Shown here: positions 61,131 to 64,000 of the stretch, piece by piece
How positions within the stretch are numbered: position 1 is the first letter of the stretch
Layout: the number at the start of each line of letters is the position of its first letter
NCBI RefSeq assembly: GCF_017562075.2
Contig: NC_054085.1
Span: forward strand, 1,178,001-1,242,000
Reading direction: 5' to 3'
Length of the DNA stretch: 64,000 nt
DNA from: Anopheles merus
Taxonomy: Eukaryota; Arthropoda; Insecta; Diptera; Culicidae
Position numbers and translations under genes: made by a program
The notes under the pieces: generated by a model
The model's input: the letters and a program-made list of their open reading frames with translations, nothing else
The model's database searches: none
What the model was told of the DNA's origin: nothing

Positions 61131-63827
61131 GGCTGAGTGGGTTGTATGCTCGGCACACAGTTACGAAGAGTGGTGTGAAAAAAGGGGTACGTTTGTCTAC
61201 GACGATTGCTTCTCGTTCTCGTTGTAATACTGTTGAAGTAGCAGCTGGTCTTTTGGGAAATGTGGAGACACGGCGATGAGATTCGCTACGGATGACATAT
61301 GATAATGGGTTGCCGTGGTTTGAAATTACTGTTTCTTACAATACTGCTGCTTCCATGTTCTTGCCTCGCTCGATTACAAAACTTCGAAGGAAAGAAAGTA
61401 AAAATATGAAAACATGAAGATTATGAAGATATGAAAATGCTAGATTCCTAGGTTGTACAAGCATCTATAAATATACGTAGAATGCCCCTGCGTTTATTTT
61501 AATGCACTGCTTTCGTATCATACACTAACGTCCCAAATCATACTAAACTAGAAAAAAATGCAAAGCATTCTTAGATAAATAACAAAAAATCCACGTGCCA
61601 TTTGTTTACACTTTACCACGCGGTCGTCCGTTTCGCGTGGTTGCCATAAAATTTCCTATCCCATACACTTATTGCCCGCCAACGCAACCGGTACTGTACT
61701 ATAATTTTTCGCACTTCACACAAACACAGACGCGACCAATGCAAGCCTCCCTTTCACCATTCACACCCGGTGAAGCTCCGTCGTGCCCTCCCCAACAACT
61801 ATCTTGACATTGCTTGCCGATGATGGGATGATTGAAAAAATTATCGATTTTTCGCTAAGTGTCAAACACTTCCGGATGTCTCAAACGCGCCCACGGCAAA
61901 TGAATTTTCAACCATGTCTATCTTATTGCACGGTGCGCCACCAAGAAAATGGAGCTTATTTAATGTCGTTTCTATTAATTGTACCACTAAAAACTCACCA
62001 ATTTGTTGGGTCTGCTACGTGCTGCGTGCGCGCAGAATAGGAATGCAAGCTTAACGATTATTTCGTTAGCTGGTACAAAGAAACACAAAAAATGTTGATT
62101 TTCTTATCGGCCGAAGTGTACCTGTCTCACTATAGCTACTGCAGCTCCAATTTTAATGTGTGCATGTTCATTTACTATTCTGCACCCGTAATTGCCTGAG
62201 ACTGACATTAGAATATAACTGATTCACTCTTTTCCACTGCTAGCAAGCGATGCTCTTTGGTGACCTGCAGTATTGCAAATTTTCCGTCGGAAGTTTTCTT
62301 CGCTTAAATGTCGGAAAACAGCGCGACCCCCGTTGGTATTCGTTGAACTGGAGATGATGATGATCGAATGAAACACGGCAGGAAACCTTCCCGACGCCAA
62401 ACTAACTAGAAAACACATCCCACATCACGAATCACTCGCATACAGGACATTTTCACTGCCGATAGCTTTTCTTCTCAGGACACACAATGACAGAACACCA
62501 TTACCCTCCCCTACCAGGTTTTCAATTTTCCGAGCCTCCCCTTTTGTATCATAGCGGTGTCAAACGGTGCCTGAGAATTCTCACAAGCGTTCTCTGGTGG
62601 GGAAATTTAAATAGAGTATTGCAATCGTTTGCAGTTTTCCACCGAAGAAATTGTAACCGATAATTCGTCGTAATATTCAATTTGCACTGAATCTACAAGC
62701 TCGGATGGTATAACAAATTGTACCAAACCATAAAACGACCATCCCATACATTCTTTGAAATGATTGTAAAATCTAAATTACAAGTTTTACAGATAATCGA
62801 AAACTATTACAAAACGTTTACAAAACCGTGCATAACACATTACTACATGAAAAATAGTATTATTAAAATTACATTCCAATGTATTATTGGAGAAACGTGC
62901 ATTTCCATTCTTGCATCAGTAGGAAGGATGTTTATCCTCACTGGAACGATGGTGGTATGACGCATGCGTGCGCATTAAAGCTTTAGTATAATATTGAATA
63001 CATTTTGGTGGTCGCGCCGTTATTGTCCATTATGCCGGTTGCCAAATGTATGAATATCCTGTTATGTTAAGAGCAAACTCGAAATACAACTTGATGCCAA
63101 TAAGACAACGTACGGATAACGAACACGTTTAACTTGGTAACTGCACGACATATATTCGATTACACCAATTGAAATTATAGTTTCCATAACGTTAGATACT
63201 TTATTTATTTTTCATATATACAAATAAAATACAGTACGACCCATGAGTTATGTTTTTATCTTCTGAATGATATAAGATTTTATTTTTTCCTATCAACCAA
63301 CCCTGCACATAAAAACTTTAAATCTAAGTTTTTTAATCTCCTACATTGCTAGTGTTTAATCCTTGACTAGCGAAACTATAGGCTATAAGATGTATCTACA
63401 ATCTGCTACACGTACATAGTTCATCAATTAAAATAATACCTATGCCGTCAAAACTACCTATACTGTTTGGTATAAGGATTTATGGTTTTGAATTACCCGA
63501 ATTTATAATATCGATTTAAATTGGAAAGTGAGCAACAAATATAAACAGTTGTAATGCTAAAACAAATATTAAGAGCTCGTATCGTAAATGCTTGAGCTTA
63601 GATGGTCGCTCTGCGATATCATGACTAGGAATCGATTCCGTATGACGTAGAATTAGTACTATGCCCATAAGCTCCTATTCATGCAGAAATTACTTTGGAT
63701 GAACTTTAAAAAAATGACACATTTGGTTTGGTCTCACTTCGAATAATCGTTGTTTGGTTCACTTTCTGTTTCGTGTTTTATTTCATCGTAGAATAGTGTC
63801 ATGGTGAAGGCGTCAGGTGCTGTTCCT
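61131..63827. other. Intergenic, second copy of 47599-50292
   Basis: Non-coding. Near-identical to copy 1 with a few one- or two-base length differences. Confidence 0.7.
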
Positions 63828-64000
63828 TCATTCTGCCCCAGAAGGAATGTTTTCGTAGCTTTTCCCCTTTAGCTCCATCAGGGCCGTGTGTATCCGGAAG
63901 TGCAACCGTGACTCTAGTGAATATCCACTGTAATTTTTCCTGCAAACAAAAACAACATTAGTTTTGACCAAAGCGTGCACCATTGTGCTGACTTAGCTTA
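63828..64000 (-). CDS. TTC39-like protein, last exon, copy 2
   Basis: Last coding exon 63939-63828 (TGA), identical in sense to 50404-50293, followed upstream by intron to the window end. The rest of the gene lies outside the window and may show whether the frame breaks of copy 1 are real. Confidence 0.8.

Larger units (their letters stand above)
51660..64000 (+). repeat. Second copy of 38097-50465 (probable unmerged contig overlap)
   Basis: 12.34 kb in direct orientation, aligned from 38097 (= 51660) to 50465 (= 64000). Differences noticed are mostly single-base length changes, chiefly in homopolymers, with a few larger ones: 11 bp missing near 60210, 3 bp near 54440, 2 bp gained near 63389. 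In the long ABCA exon the protein is identical over about 1,000 residues. The copy starts exactly at the gap. Confidence 0.95.

Noticed and set aside
38097..64000. Genuine tandem duplication of protease, ABCA and TTC39 genes
   Set aside because: Break exactly at a 100-N gap, near absence of substitutions, complementary frameshifts, and continuation to the window end all fit an unmerged contig overlap better.

Overview
This is a eukaryotic, almost certainly Anopheles mosquito, nuclear scaffold. The genes are intron-rich with GT-AG splice sites, the non-coding DNA is AT-rich, and there are three copies of a tRNA-derived SINE resembling the Anopheles Sine200 family, an Anopheles-type non-LTR retrotransposon remnant, a BEL/Pao LTR retrotransposon and a hAT-type MITE. 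No bacterial operon, CRISPR array or rRNA is present.

Layout. (1) 1-22,663, plus strand: a large part of the synaptic scaffold gene Shank/ProSAP (eleven exons found; the first lies at 4,632 and the N-terminal exons are missing). Its 9.6-kb intron holds a complete, very young BEL/Pao element (9,017-16,102) in the sense direction. (2) 22,664-26,218: Shank 3' flank and one small unrecognised coding-like stretch. (3) 26,219-34,666, minus strand: a five-exon CYP4-family cytochrome P450 whose first intron (6.5 kb) has collected a SINE, a hAT MITE and a non-LTR fragment. (4) 36,855-38,758, minus: a three-exon secreted protein with an active-looking serine protease domain followed by a pseudoprotease domain. 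(5) 41,002-47,598, minus: a nine-exon full-length ABCA-family transporter. (6) 50,293-51,559, minus: the 3' part of a TTC39-like TPR gene, cut by a run of exactly 100 N.

After the gap (51,660-64,000) the sequence starts again inside the serine protease and repeats protease, ABCA and TTC39 in the same order and orientation, matching 38,097-50,465. The two copies differ almost only by short length changes, mostly in homopolymers, and each copy breaks reading frames that the other keeps. I read this as an uncollapsed overlap between two contigs (false duplication), not a real tandem duplication. The second set should not be counted as extra genes.

The genes are unrelated in function (synaptic scaffold, oxidative metabolism, extracellular proteolysis, lipid transport, TPR protein). 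I saw no new system. The more unusual biology is the protease/pseudoprotease fusion, a CYP4 lacking the usual haem-linking glutamate, the recent BEL insertion with a repeat-rich leader, and a Shank with no visible SAM domain.
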